Below are positions 39,451-49,014 of a stretch of 55,977 bases of DNA, in pieces. A model generated the notes under the pieces. That model searched no databases. It saw only the letters and a list, made by a program, of their open reading frames with translations, and was not told where the DNA came from. Source of the stretch: Nitrososphaeraceae archaeon (GTDB lineage Archaea; Thermoproteota; Nitrososphaeria; Nitrososphaerales; Nitrososphaeraceae); NCBI GenBank assembly GCA_009377575.1, contig WHTU01000017.1, positions 1-55,977 on the forward strand. The letters run 5' to 3'. The position numbers and the translations under genes are program-made. The stretch's first letter is position 1, and the number at the start of each line of letters is the position of its first letter.

Positions 39451-41283
39451 GTGAGTGTAGGATCAAGAGGGAGGATCTATACGGAAAGACTAATTCTAAT
39501 AGGCATCATACTGGTAGTCATCATTGCAAGTTCCTCTTTGATCTTGTTGGTTTATCTGCAAAACTTTACTGAGTCAACCGTTAGGAAGAACCTTTACGAA
39601 CAGCAGGTTGACAGACAGGAAGAAGTTACAGATAGCATCTCGCAAAGTATTAGCTCTGATCTTGGGATCTTAGTATCGGTGTTAGATGGTCTCGCAAATT
39701 CTGATCTACTTCAAAGCGGAGACTTTGCTTCGGATGAGACATTCAATCTCTTCAACGACAAATTGCAAAGATACGGAGCTGAGGTTTCCGAGATCTTTCT
39801 GCTAGATAAGAACAATATAGTGACTTTCAATATGAAAGGCCCAAATGCGACAACAGATGATACAAACTTGAGGACTGGTGACGACTTAACTCAGAGGCAA
39901 TGGGTCAAGGACACCCGAACTAGGACTGAAGCACCATATTTTTCAGGAGGCTTCGAAAGACAAGGCATATATAAATTCTTTATCACCTTTCCAATACTTG
40001 ATAGAGAGACAAATGAGAAATTAGGAATCGTGGGAGCTTCAATCTCTACCGGCCCATTTTTCTCTACGTATGGTAACCTTGAGGACCTTGATGAGCAGTT
40101 TCTGGTGGTGTTTGATAAGGCAGGTAACATCATTACTAATCCTGGCAACGCTGGCCTTCTTGGACAGAATTTCTTTGGAAAGTTTGTTCAGGATTTTGTG
40201 GGAGGGAATAAGGTACTGAACAACCTTACGAGAAGCCTTCTACAGGGTAACTCAGGTTTTGCAGTATATGACTACGGAAGTGGGGAAAGAATTACGACCC
40301 AAGATCCTATACTGGTAAATGGGCGGCCAGAATTCTTCGTACAGGCTGTGACTCCTACAAGTAGTCTATATTCTGACTTGGAAAACTCTCTTTTCATTGA
40401 AAGGATAAAACTATTTTCGCTATTTGCTGCTACTTTGGCTGGAGTGGTTGTTCTGGTGATATTTCTAATGAAATGGAGTAATTCCCTCAAAAATGAGGTG
40501 ACTAAGCGAACTAGGGAATTGCATGATTCTAATAAGCAGCTAGTGGAAGCAAATGATCAGCTAGAGCGCAACAATAAGTTACAAAAAGAATTCATTAATA
40601 TTGCGGCTCATGAACTGAGGACCCCGATTCAGCCGATTTTAGGGCTTTCTGAAATTGTAGTAAATGAAAATAAAGACAAAGCACTTGACAAATACCTCGA
40701 AGTAATATTCAGAAATGCCAAACGACTTCGGAAATTAACAGAGAACATACTTGACGTAACAAGGATTGAAAGTAAAATGCTGAAATTAAGCAAAGAGCCA
40801 GTGAGTTTACACTATTTGTTACTGTCTATTGTAAAAGATTATCAGACAGAAATCTTAAAGGAAAATCATACAAAGCAAATTAGGCTATCTTATCATTCCA
40901 ACATATATGGTAATCCTGAGAACATAGTAGTGGAAGCAGATATCAGTAGGCTCATACAAATTATTTCAAACCTATTGAACAACGCTTTGAGATTTTCAAG
41001 AAAAGAAGGAGGATTTATCGAGGTAACATTAACCGAACATACTGAAGGCAATAACAGATTCGCGGCGGTTAATGTAATCGACTATGGAGAAGGCATCGAT
41101 CCTATAATACAAGCAAATCTCTTCACTATGTTTTCTACTAATTCTTATGATGGGACGGGTCTTGGACTATATCTCTGTAAGAACTTAGTCGAAGCTCAAG
41201 GTGGCAGAATATGGGCTAGGAATAATCCGCGTGGGAAGGGAGCTGTATTCGGTTTTGACCTTAAGATTGTTGATGGGAGTTGA
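39451..41283 (+). CDS. dCache-domain sensor histidine kinase
   Basis: A 610-residue kinase. Helix 1 (13-36) leads to an extracellular double-Cache region (about 40-320; IFLLDKNNIVTFN, RQWVKDTRTRTEAPYFSGGF, FLVVFDKAGNIITNPG) and helix 2 (321-341). A coiled stretch (KRTRELHDSNKQLVEAN) connects to the kinase core: H-box AAHELRTPIQPILGL (H387), N-box NLLNNALRF, DYGEGIDP, and GTGLGLYL. All catalytic boxes are present. dCache domains bind amino acids, purines or other small ligands directly (family knowledge). The GTG start is the first possible after a stop. It lies head to head with a solute-binding protein, which could hand its ligand to the Cache domain (inferred). No receiver partner is adjacent. 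Confidence 0.93.
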   Translation: MSVGSRGRIYTERLILIGIILVVIIASSSLILLVYLQNFTESTVRKNLYEQQVDRQEEVTDSISQSISSDLGILVSVLDGLANSDLLQSGDFASDETFNLFNDKLQRYGAEVSEIFLLDKNNIVTFNMKGPNATTDDTNLRTGDDLTQRQWVKDTRTRTEAPYFSGGFERQGIYKFFITFPILDRETNEKLGIVGASISTGPFFSTYGNLEDLDEQFLVVFDKAGNIITNPGNAGLLGQNFFGKFVQDFVGGNKVLNNLTRSLLQGNSGFAVYDYGSGERITTQDPILVNGRPEFFVQAVTPTSSLYSDLENSLFIERIKLFSLFAATLAGVVVLVIFLMKWSNSLKNEVTKRTRELHDSNKQLVEANDQLERNNKLQKEFINIAAHELRTPIQPILGLSEIVVNENKDKALDKYLEVIFRNAKRLRKLTENILDVTRIESKMLKLSKEPVSLHYLLLSIVKDYQTEILKENHTKQIRLSYHSNIYGNPENIVVEADISRLIQIISNLLNNALRFSRKEGGFIEVTLTEHTEGNNRFAAVNVIDYGEGIDPIIQANLFTMFSTNSYDGTGLGLYLCKNLVEAQGGRIWARNNPRGKGAVFGFDLKIVDGS

Positions 41284-41646
41284 AGAATCGAGTATTGTGA
41301 TATATATGACATTGGTAGCTCGTATTACGAGAATCTGAAATCTAACTAGACCTGGAATATGGGTTACCTCCCAAAGAATCAAACTGGTTGACAAATAAGC
41401 GAGGTCTAACGTCCCATTTCAAATTAAAAAGGAATCACGACAATCATGCGTGTACTTAGAGCAGAACCATAAATCGTAGAGATTCAGATTTCGAAGTTTG
41501 CTGCAAAAAAGGCTTTTGTAGATTAGTTTCTGGTGTTGGACTTGTATAACTTACGAAGATCAAGGTAAGGAGCCGAGATACTCGAGATTGACTATTACAA
41601 TCGCAATGGGGGAAAATATAATGGCGTACTCCTTGCTAAATCAGCC
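41284..41646. other. Intergenic region between convergent genes
   Basis: About 360 bases, no gene seen. Confidence 0.4.
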
Positions 41647-42150
41647 TTACTTTACCAAACTTTGTGAAGAATTCCATTTCTCTTTTTTTAAGTCATATTC
41701 AGCCCGTGAGAATTTAATTCTAGCAGGATGGCCTATTACTACCGTGTCTGATGGAACATCTCTAGTAACTACTGCTGCCATTGCAACAACACTATTTTTT
41801 CCCACTCGAATCCCTGGCTTTATTACAGCTCTACCACCTATAATAGCACCGTCCTCCACGATAACACCCTCCATTCTTGGGCTTGTAGGATACGGGTCGT
41901 TAGTAAACGCCGCCGCAGGTCCCACAAATACATTTTTTCCAATAACAGTTAACGGTGGAATATAAACAGATCCTTCTATTCTAGTATTTTCTCCAATCTT
42001 GACATTGTAATCTATATGCGTCAAAGACCCGATACTTACGTTGTCACCAATCTCAGTATTACCTCCAATATATGAAAAATGCCAAATCTTCACATTCCTA
42101 CCTATCTTTGCCTCTGGTGAAATATAATTGACTACCTTATTTTGTTCCAT
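41647..42150 (-). CDS. Hexapeptide-repeat acetyltransferase (WbpD/WlbB-like)
   Basis: A 167-residue left-handed beta-helix acyltransferase: PEAKIGRNVKIWHFSYIGG, IGDNVSIGSLTHIDYNVKIG, VFVGPAAAFTNDPYPTS and IVEDGAIIGGRAVIKPGI, ending GHPARI. This matches UDP-2-acetamido-3-amino-uronate N-acetyltransferases of surface polysaccharide pathways. It uses acetyl-CoA to acetylate an amino sugar (family role). TATA element AATTATATAGC lies about 28 nt upstream of the ATG. Together with the LpxD-like genes and the SIS isomerase at 50974 it suggests amino-sugar modification for the envelope. Confidence 0.85.
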   Translation of the reverse strand: MEQNKVVNYISPEAKIGRNVKIWHFSYIGGNTEIGDNVSIGSLTHIDYNVKIGENTRIEGSVYIPPLTVIGKNVFVGPAAAFTNDPYPTSPRMEGVIVEDGAIIGGRAVIKPGIRVGKNSVVAMAAVVTRDVPSDTVVIGHPARIKFSRAEYDLKKEKWNSSQSLVK

Positions 42151-42451
42151 TAGTTGTCAATACTATTCAATGCTATATAATTCTCTTTTTAAAGTTCTGG
42201 TAAGATCCCCCTTCCGAAAATAAGTCATTTCTGTATGTCATGTCATAGTTTCCCGAAATCACACAATTCAAGAATTCATAAATTGCGAGAGTCTATCTAA
42301 TCAATGATTTAGAATCACTATCCCAATTTAGTAACATGAATATCGATCTACTGATATCTAGAATCCTTCATAGGGGATATCCTTCAACAGCATACATTTT
42401 TAACTAATGCGTTAATTGGACAACTTTCTGCTGAATTGCAAAAAGATAAGT

Positions 42452-42589
42452 ATGACACCGTGTGATGAAGCTAGAAGCAGAATACAAATGCTATCATATC
42501 TCGCGAAACAATGGGATGTATTTCTTGTCGGCGCCGGAATGATAATTGGATTTGCTGTCGTTGTTCTAAAATTAACAGGATTCTTCTAG
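42452..42589 (+). CDS. Small single-helix membrane protein
   Basis: Forty-five residues: a short soluble start (MTPCDEARSRIQMLSYLAKQ) and one hydrophobic helix of about 22 residues (VFLVGAGMIIGFAVVVLKL). No family known. Called from its clean composition and length; no strong promoter seen. Confidence 0.45.
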   Translation: MTPCDEARSRIQMLSYLAKQWDVFLVGAGMIIGFAVVVLKLTGFF

Positions 42590-42856
42590 TTAGTGCTCGT
42601 AGTTTGTTACGGAAATACATATATCAGCTAAGGAGTGCTAATATTATTATAAAAGAGAGAATAATCTTCAATATTTCATAGATTCAATTGTCTTTTACCT
42701 TAGCCAAGAGGACTGCCAGATTTCGGGTATTCGTTCAAAAGGGAGAGCCGTCGATTTTCTGGAACGGTGGGTCTACTACCAATAATACATGGTAAGAGGT
42801 TAGTAGAATATATTATTCGTATTCTATGAGAATCCTAATAGTTAGTAGCCAAATCG

Positions 42857-42866
42857 TTTTTATAAG
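42857..42866 (+). promoter_or_regulatory. TATA box of the eL13-like gene
   Basis: TTTTTATAAG centred about 25 nt before the ATG at 42887; leaderless promoter. Confidence 0.6.
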
Positions 42867-42886
42867 CTTGCAAATTAGATCGACCT

Positions 42887-43264
42887 ATGATCTCGGTTGG
42901 CTCAGACGAAGTTGACGTGGATAAGCATCAATCTAATTTGGAGAGGAATCAAATATCTGACGAGGCAAGACCACTTGTCTTTATAAAACGAAATGGGATA
43001 CTAAGAAGCAGGAGAGGAAGAGGCTATTCCACTATGGAGATTTCACAAGCGTTTGCAAATCTGGGGCTGGGAAATCAAAATATAGCGAAAGCTAGAGCCT
43101 TCCACATACCCGTTGATACCCTAAGAAGATCAATTCGCCCAGAAAATGTGAACGATCTGGCAACGGTTTTGGGTAGACACATGCAAGGTAAAGGGACAAA
43201 GAATAGCGGCAAAAGGCAGCGGCAGACGAAAGACAAGACTGCTAAAACCAAAGTCAGTAAGTGA
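42887..43264 (+). CDS. Ribosomal protein eL13-like protein
   Basis: A 125-residue basic protein. Residues 35-95 hold an eL13-type core: RSRRGRGYSTMEISQAF, KARAFHIPVDTLRRSIR, PENVNDLATVLG, which is the GxGxS..E....A..AR.xxIPVDxRRxxxxxENV pattern of L13e. An acidic N-terminal part (1-30) and a Lys/Arg-rich end (GKRQRQTKDKTAKTKV) flank it. Thaumarchaea keep such L13e-like proteins though most archaea do not (family knowledge). It may be a large-subunit protein or a paralogue with another RNA-binding role. Leaderless TATA at 42857. Confidence 0.75.
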   Translation: MISVGSDEVDVDKHQSNLERNQISDEARPLVFIKRNGILRSRRGRGYSTMEISQAFANLGLGNQNIAKARAFHIPVDTLRRSIRPENVNDLATVLGRHMQGKGTKNSGKRQRQTKDKTAKTKVSK

Positions 43265-43568
43265 CTGTTTCACTCGCTCGCAGAGACGGCAGAGAGTTTC
43301 TGACATGAGGCACTCCTCTTGCAGCTAAATCCTTGTGTCACGTTGTATGAACAACAAGATACAAATTAAGCAATTTAAATTGAATCAAACATAATAAATA
43401 CACTCAGTTTTTAAATATCCATTGATATCTAAGGAACTTTTATACATGGAGTAAATGCCGAGTTACAGGGATCTATGAGAGTGACTGTTTGTAATTATCT
43501 CGAACCCTTCAAGGTGTGGTACTTAGGACGTTCAATTTTTTGTCGGTTCTTGTATCTAGTTAGTTTGG
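43265..43568. other. Intergenic region
   Basis: About 300 bases between convergent genes; no gene or obvious terminator seen. Confidence 0.4.
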
Positions 43569-44279
43569 TTATACCAATCCTTTTCCTGGTAGTTCATGTT
43601 TGAGGATAGGGCTATGCTTTTTTAGTATATCTATAAGAGGGAACCTTCTTCCACCTACTATTTTTATATCAGTATTTATTTTCCCGTCATAGTCGATCTC
43701 TATAATATTGTAAGTATTCTTGGTGAATCCCCTAAATCTAGTTGACGACGCAGTTCCTGCGTATGCAATATCTAAAGTTTCTAGATTCCACAACCACGGT
43801 CTGTGCTTATGTCCACATAGTACCAAATCTACCTTGTTTTGAAGGCAGGTCCTAAGAATATCGCCAGCATCAACGATTACTATCTTGTCTGTACCAGTCT
43901 GTACCTCTCCTTCATCTCTGTCTGGCCTGGCGGTAGCAAGTGTTATGATTATGGTATTATTAAATCTGTAAACATTGGATGGAATGAAAGAAGAATGAGA
44001 AGAAGGAAAGAATTTCTTAAAAAGTAAATAGCCAGTATGACGATAATCATGATTTCCGGGTAGAATTATGACTTTAGGACAAACATCCATAAGCCTTTTA
44101 ATTTCCACACTCGCTTGCCTGAATTGAGAAATCAGTCCTTCATCAGTTAAATCTCCTGTTATTAGTATTACATCTGGTTTTAACTTATTTTTGACTTCAT
44201 TGACGATAGTATCAAAAATCTCTTGTTTGAAATAAGCACCTCCTATATGAAGATCGGATAACTGGACGAGTTGCAGCAT
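43569..44279 (-). CDS. Calcineurin-type metallophosphoesterase
   Basis: A 236-residue enzyme with the full set of metal-site motifs: QLSDLHIGG (Asp and His near the start), GDLTDEG, PGNHDY and CGHKHRP. This is the class III phosphodiesterase/Icc type with two metal ions; targets include cyclic nucleotides, phosphodiesters or UDP-sugars. The start chosen is ATG 44279, right before the first motif. The open frame continues to 44492 with hydrophobic residues and no good promoter, while TTATTATATCATACC lies near 44310-44325 and would serve the shorter form. It is the enzyme one would pair with the cyclase-like gene at 45127, but nothing proves that link. Confidence 0.85.
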   Translation of the reverse strand: MLQLVQLSDLHIGGAYFKQEIFDTIVNEVKNKLKPDVILITGDLTDEGLISQFRQASVEIKRLMDVCPKVIILPGNHDYRHTGYLLFKKFFPSSHSSFIPSNVYRFNNTIIITLATARPDRDEGEVQTGTDKIVIVDAGDILRTCLQNKVDLVLCGHKHRPWLWNLETLDIAYAGTASSTRFRGFTKNTYNIIEIDYDGKINTDIKIVGGRRFPLIDILKKHSPILKHELPGKGLV

Positions 44280-44756
44280 ATCTGTAGTTGTTCTTCCCCT
44301 TAATGTAAGGGTATGATATAATAATGTTGAATAATATAAAGGCAATAAAAATATCAGAGATCCTGTATCACTAATGTGGAGGTCCGGGGATAGTTGACGT
44401 GCATCTAATACAAATATCGATATCAATATTTCTGCTGCTGTGAGCATTGAATCTCCAATCATAACTGTTATTAGCATTGGCTGGAGAGGCAACTGTTAAA
44501 AATAGAAGAATGAACGATACTATAATGGTAGGAGTAGCGATTTTAAGGTGTGCCTCAGCTGTTAACTTCATCCCAAGAAGTTACTTGGCTGTTTTGTTTT
44601 TCTAAGTTAGGATCTATAATGCTGTATCTCTAATCTTAGATATATTCTATAAGAGATCACAAGCCTTGCAAATTACCAAATCGAACAAGTACTAATATCA
44701 ATACTCTTCTATTAGTCGGATGAATAGGATTTGGTATTAACTAGTTCTCTGATATT
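44280..44756. other. Promoter region with an ambiguous reverse-strand frame
   Basis: About 480 bases. On the minus strand 44371-44571 encodes a 66-residue frame with a signal-like helix (ATPTIIVSFILLFLTVA), overlapping the hydrophobic extension of the phosphoesterase frame. Either a small exported protein or a frameshifted membrane anchor of the enzyme; too uncertain to call. Confidence 0.35.
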
Positions 44757-44969
44757 ATGCAGAGTTGGTATATGTCACGGACTAAGAAATGTAGTTGTGA
44801 CTGGCAAATAACTAATTCCAATGCAATGGAATTTGTGATAGTGGATTTGAGAATAGAGCTCCGATGCCGCAAATGCAATGGTATGGTTAGATGGTGGAAT
44901 GAAGATACTAAAAAGATCGTATCATCTAGACGCGCATGGTCAGAAGAAGAATGTTCTTCAATGCATTAG
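44757..44969 (+). CDS. Small zinc-binding-type protein
   Basis: Seventy residues with CSCDW near the start and LRCRKCNGMVRWW in the middle, two cysteine pairs fit for one zinc, followed by a short helix. A TATA-like GGTATTAAC about 25 nt upstream supports the ATG. No family name. Confidence 0.55.
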   Translation: MQSWYMSRTKKCSCDWQITNSNAMEFVIVDLRIELRCRKCNGMVRWWNEDTKKIVSSRRAWSEEECSSMH

Positions 44970-45126
44970 CCCTTATTCCTTTATCGGCTAGCTGTTATGC
45001 AACACTCTCGGTAAGAGATTTAAGATTTAATACTTGATGATAAAACTGTAACCCATGTTGGTAAGATAAATTGTCATCTATATTAGAAAGTACAACAACT
45101 AATTATATTACGGTGTTGACTAGAAA

Positions 45127-46224
45127 TTAAGGTGATTCTAATATCATTGAGTTAATTTTTTCAAGAAAAGGTTCTTTGCCAATTGGTTTTTTAATTATAT
45201 TTTTGTCTGATTTAATTCCAGGTAATAGACTTATTAATTCTTCTGCTGCCTCAAGCGCAGATACAAAAATAATCTTTGTGTCCATATCAATTGATTTCAT
45301 TCGGTAAAATAGTTGAAGTCCATTTAGACGTGGCATTCTAATATCTAGCAATACCAGATCATAATAGGAAGCTTCGCGCTGTGAAAAATGCTTTAATGCA
45401 TCCTCCGAGTTATTTAATGCGTCTACCTTATAGCCCTCAACTTCTAAGAAGGATTTGAATGTCAAAAGAATGTCTGGATCATCGTCTACTAAAAGGATAT
45501 TGCCAGAACTGCTAGAATTCCTAATTAGACTTACTTCTACACCTCTCGATTTATTTATTGATTCGGTATCGTTCAATAGTTGATCCTGTCTTAATCGCAC
45601 GTATTTACTAGCTATGGAATAAATAGGATAAGCTCGTTTTAAATCACCAAGGGAATACTCGCCTGCTACCTTGCATAGATAATCTTCAAGAAAAGAAGAA
45701 GGAAAAGATTTGATGATCTGATATAGACTTCCGCCTACCACCATGGTATTTGGAGTTGCGATACGATTTATCTCTGCGCAAATATTCATAGCCGATCCGA
45801 ACAAGTCACGATTATTACTTCTATTTGATCTAGCAGTATCGCTCCTACCATAATCAGAGCTTATTCTATAACCCACAGGAGGAAGGCCTTCTTCAGACAT
45901 CTTGAAGTTAATAAAATTAAATGCTGCCAACATGGTTATGCCACATTCTATAACGTTCTTGAAAGCGCGTTTATCATTTTTGTTCGATGTCTGAGGGAAA
46001 TAAAGAACTAGACTATCTCCGCCCATCTTTGTGATTAGCGCTCCAAATTTCTTTCCTATAACTGCCATATTATTGATGAATATAGAATAATACTTTCCGA
46101 GTTTGTGTGAAGTTTTAATATTGGTAGTGATCTCTGTCGATCCCACCATATCCACGATGCTTATACAACAGTCTATCGGTTCACCAAAACGTAGTTCGTA
46201 ACCATCTTCTCTTCCGTACGCCAT
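45127..46224 (-). CDS. Class III nucleotide cyclase-like domain fused to a receiver domain
   Basis: A 365-residue signalling protein. The cyclase homology domain covers about 15-205: CISIVDMVGSTEIT (metal Asp D25), KMGGDSLVLYFP (second metal Asp D70), RDLFGSAMNICAEI (D140, N147). In active cyclases N-x3-R supplies the transition-state Arg; here that place is Glu (E151), so cyclase activity is doubtful and a regulatory role is possible. The C-terminal half (about 240-362) is a complete receiver: ILLVDDDPDI, VLLDIRMPRLNG with phospho-acceptor D294, FVSALEAA and KKPIG. It is divergent from the kinase at 46375, so it may be a second target of that kinase. TTTTTATTTTAG about 24 nt upstream gives a leaderless start. 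Confidence 0.88.
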   Translation of the reverse strand: MAYGREDGYELRFGEPIDCCISIVDMVGSTEITTNIKTSHKLGKYYSIFINNMAVIGKKFGALITKMGGDSLVLYFPQTSNKNDKRAFKNVIECGITMLAAFNFINFKMSEEGLPPVGYRISSDYGRSDTARSNRSNNRDLFGSAMNICAEINRIATPNTMVVGGSLYQIIKSFPSSFLEDYLCKVAGEYSLGDLKRAYPIYSIASKYVRLRQDQLLNDTESINKSRGVEVSLIRNSSSSGNILLVDDDPDILLTFKSFLEVEGYKVDALNNSEDALKHFSQREASYYDLVLLDIRMPRLNGLQLFYRMKSIDMDTKIIFVSALEAAEELISLLPGIKSDKNIIKKPIGKEPFLEKINSMILESP

Positions 46225-46374
46225 GTAAACTTACAGGAAATTCTAAAATAAAAAGGCTATTTTTTGCGCCTTATGACATTTTTGTATTATAAACAGAGCT
46301 TTTGATAGATAAATCGCCCTTATATAGCCAATTATGCATAGTACTTATGTTGACACTTTCCAGTTCCCATCAGA

Positions 46375-48519
46375 GTGGTAAAAAAAATGGCTAGGGAAGG
46401 TACTGAGGTTTTCTATGGAGTTGATACAGTTATGAATACGGTATTACAGTTCTTGTTCCAGAGCAGAAGTAGAATCGACGCCTGTGTTGATTACACCAGA
46501 CCTTCATTAGCAATTGACATTGCGATATTGAAAAGAGCATTCGTTGACGCTAGAAAGAGAGGAGTCAAGCTTAGATACGCTACTGAAATTACTAATGATA
46601 ACATCTTTTATTGCAAGCAGATGATGGCAATGGTTGATGAGCTTCGACATTTAGATGGAATTAAAGGAAACTTTTACATTAGTGAAACAGGTTATCTTGC
46701 TCCTGCCACTTTTCATGAAGCAGGAAAACCAGCAGCACAAATCATCTATAGCAACGTCAAAGAAATCGTCGAACACCAAAAGTACGTTTTTGAAACCCTA
46801 TGGAGTAAAACTATTCCTGCAGAGCAAAGAATACGAGAGATCGAAGAAGGAATCATACGTTATGAAACGGTAATAATAGATAACTCAGGTGAGATTATAA
46901 GAGAGATTTCATCTCTTACTGCTAGCTCAAATGAACTTGATACGTGTCTGACCTCAGGTGGGATGCATTATAGTCATAAGTACTTCTTTGACATAAAGAA
47001 AAAACTATTAGATAAACAAAAACGAGGAGAACACAAAGGTCTTAGATACATTACCAACATAGATAACGAAAACCTAGAGCTCGTTAAACTATATCTGGAA
47101 AGCGGGATTAAGATTAGGCATGTAGGAAACTTACCTCCAATGAGTTTTGGCGTTTCAGATAAGAAAGTAGCAGTAACAATAGAGAAGATGGAAAACGGAA
47201 AAGTTGTTCAAAGCCTTCTGTTAAGCAACGAATCCCAATATCTAAAGCACTTTTCTTCCGTCTTTCAACGGTTATGGGAGAGTGGAATTGATGCAGTAGA
47301 CAGAATACGAGAGATTCAAGAAGGAACCGAAGCAGAATTTTATGAAGTTATCACCGACGGCAAAAAAGCAAGTCAGATTCTTGTTGATATGACAACAGCT
47401 ATCCAGAAAGAAGCCCTAATCTTTCTCCCTAACGATAAATCTATGATGAGGATGGATAGACTGGGTCTGATTGATTATCTTGTAAAGGCATCACAGAATG
47501 GAGCGAATGTAAAGATTATCTGTCCATTGTCTAAGGAGAATGCAGAGATTCAGAAAAAAATATCCGAGAATGCCCCAGATATCAGGATACTGCATGGGAA
47601 TAGCTCTCCCTACGGCATGTACATAATTGACCGTGAAAAGTTTCTTAGAGCTGAGCTCAAAAGTCCAGGAGCTGAAAAATTCTCAGATGCAATTGGTTTA
47701 GTAGTATACTCTAATAGAAGAATCACTGTGGATTCCTTTGGATCAGTCTTTGAATTACTTTGGAATGAGCGTATGTTGGTTGAAGAACTAAAAAAAGCGG
47801 ATAGGATGCAAAAAGAGTTTATCAGTATAGCGGCTCATGAATTAAAAACGCCCATACAAGCTATCCTTGGTATGAGTAGCCTATTGAAATATTATCCAGA
47901 AAGAACAGATCAGGTATTAGAAGTAATAAGCAGAAACGCAGTTAGATTGCAAAGGCTTTCTACCAATATATTAGATGCAACGAGGATAGAGAGTCAGACG
48001 TTAAGACTAGAAAAGGAACGATTTGACATCCGTGATTTGATACCTAGTATTATAGAGGATTACAAAGAGAGGATTAAAGACAATACCAATAATAAAGTTG
48101 AATTAATCTATGTTAATGATGCTAACCTTAAAAATAATAATCCCATCGTTGTAGAAGCAGACAAGGAAAGGATAATCCAAGTTATTTCTAATCTCATAAG
48201 TAACTCTATTCAATTTACAAATCAAGGTTATATCTCCCTTAATATAGTTGCTGATAATGATAGTAATGAGGTTATCGTTACTGTGAGAGATACAGGTACT
48301 GGTATCAACCCTGAAATCTTACCAAAACTATTTTCGAAGTTTGTTACGAGATCACAACGCGGTACAGGCTTAGGACTTTTCATTTCCAAGAGCATAATCG
48401 AAGCTCATGGAAGCAGAATCTGGGCTGAAAATAATGTCTTAGATGGACAAGGAACAATATTTTGTTTCACGCTACCCTTGGAAACGAAGGATAGAGTTGA
48501 AGGCGAAAAAGGAGGATGA
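46375..48519 (+). CDS. Cytoplasmic histidine kinase with three tandem sensor modules
   Basis: A 714-residue soluble kinase. Three successive alpha/beta modules cover 9-157, 160-317 and 318-475. Each ends with the same signature, F-E-T-LW/FQRLW/FELLW, and the first two continue with RIREIEEG and RIREIQEG. Within modules, LRYATEIT / LRYITNID and GIKIRHVGNLPP recur. The kinase core follows: H-box IAAHELKTPIQAIL (H488), N-box NLISNSIQF, DTGTGINP, GTGLGLF. There is no membrane segment, so the signal is cytoplasmic. The repeated unit resembles the PLD-like/TrmB-type sensory fold, which is my reading. GTG 46375 or ATG 46387 starts it. The receiver at 48530 follows 10 nt after the stop, and a cyclase-receiver gene is divergent. 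Confidence 0.93.
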   Translation: MVKKMAREGTEVFYGVDTVMNTVLQFLFQSRSRIDACVDYTRPSLAIDIAILKRAFVDARKRGVKLRYATEITNDNIFYCKQMMAMVDELRHLDGIKGNFYISETGYLAPATFHEAGKPAAQIIYSNVKEIVEHQKYVFETLWSKTIPAEQRIREIEEGIIRYETVIIDNSGEIIREISSLTASSNELDTCLTSGGMHYSHKYFFDIKKKLLDKQKRGEHKGLRYITNIDNENLELVKLYLESGIKIRHVGNLPPMSFGVSDKKVAVTIEKMENGKVVQSLLLSNESQYLKHFSSVFQRLWESGIDAVDRIREIQEGTEAEFYEVITDGKKASQILVDMTTAIQKEALIFLPNDKSMMRMDRLGLIDYLVKASQNGANVKIICPLSKENAEIQKKISENAPDIRILHGNSSPYGMYIIDREKFLRAELKSPGAEKFSDAIGLVVYSNRRITVDSFGSVFELLWNERMLVEELKKADRMQKEFISIAAHELKTPIQAILGMSSLLKYYPERTDQVLEVISRNAVRLQRLSTNILDATRIESQTLRLEKERFDIRDLIPSIIEDYKERIKDNTNNKVELIYVNDANLKNNNPIVVEADKERIIQVISNLISNSIQFTNQGYISLNIVADNDSNEVIVTVRDTGTGINPEILPKLFSKFVTRSQRGTGLGLFISKSIIEAHGSRIWAENNVLDGQGTIFCFTLPLETKDRVEGEKGG

Positions 48520-48529
48520 GTAATAGATA

Positions 48530-48928
48530 ATGAATGAAAGAATAAAAGGAAAAAGAATCATGGTAGTAGATGACGAATCTGACCTTACTTTGTTTTTCAG
48601 TATGTCTTTAGAATACTATGGATTCGAAGTTGAAGCATTTAATGACCCTAGAAAAGCGTTGTCAAATTTCAAACCAGATTATTACGACTTGGTCGTTCTT
48701 GATATCAAAATGCCAAATATGGATGGCTTCGAATTATACAAGCAAATACAAAAGATAGATAGTAAGGCTAACGTTTGTTTTCTTACAGCAAGTGAATTAT
48801 ATTATAAGGAGTTTCGAGAGAAAGAATATAATGCATTAGATAAAGATCTATTCATTCGCAAGCCCATTGGAAATGAGGAGCTAATAAAAGAGATAGATCG
48901 CCTAATTGAAGATAAGGAAGATGCGTGA
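48530..48928 (+). CDS. Single-domain response regulator (receiver only)
   Basis: A 132-residue receiver domain: RIMVVDDESDLTLFFSMS, VLDIKMPNMDGFELYKQ (phospho-acceptor D58), FLTASELYYKEF and IRKPIGNEEL. No output domain. It is translated with the kinase before it: a GGAGG lies about 14 nt before the ATG, inside the kinase end. It is probably the direct phosphate acceptor of that kinase, passing the signal by binding partner proteins, as CheY does. Confidence 0.93.
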   Translation: MNERIKGKRIMVVDDESDLTLFFSMSLEYYGFEVEAFNDPRKALSNFKPDYYDLVVLDIKMPNMDGFELYKQIQKIDSKANVCFLTASELYYKEFREKEYNALDKDLFIRKPIGNEELIKEIDRLIEDKEDA

Positions 48929-49014
48929 CAAGCCTATAAGCAACACTAGTTTTAGAGCTAAGTATCTTGCGTTATGATCACAACGTCTTTTCCTTCGGCT
49001 GAAGATAACTTTTA

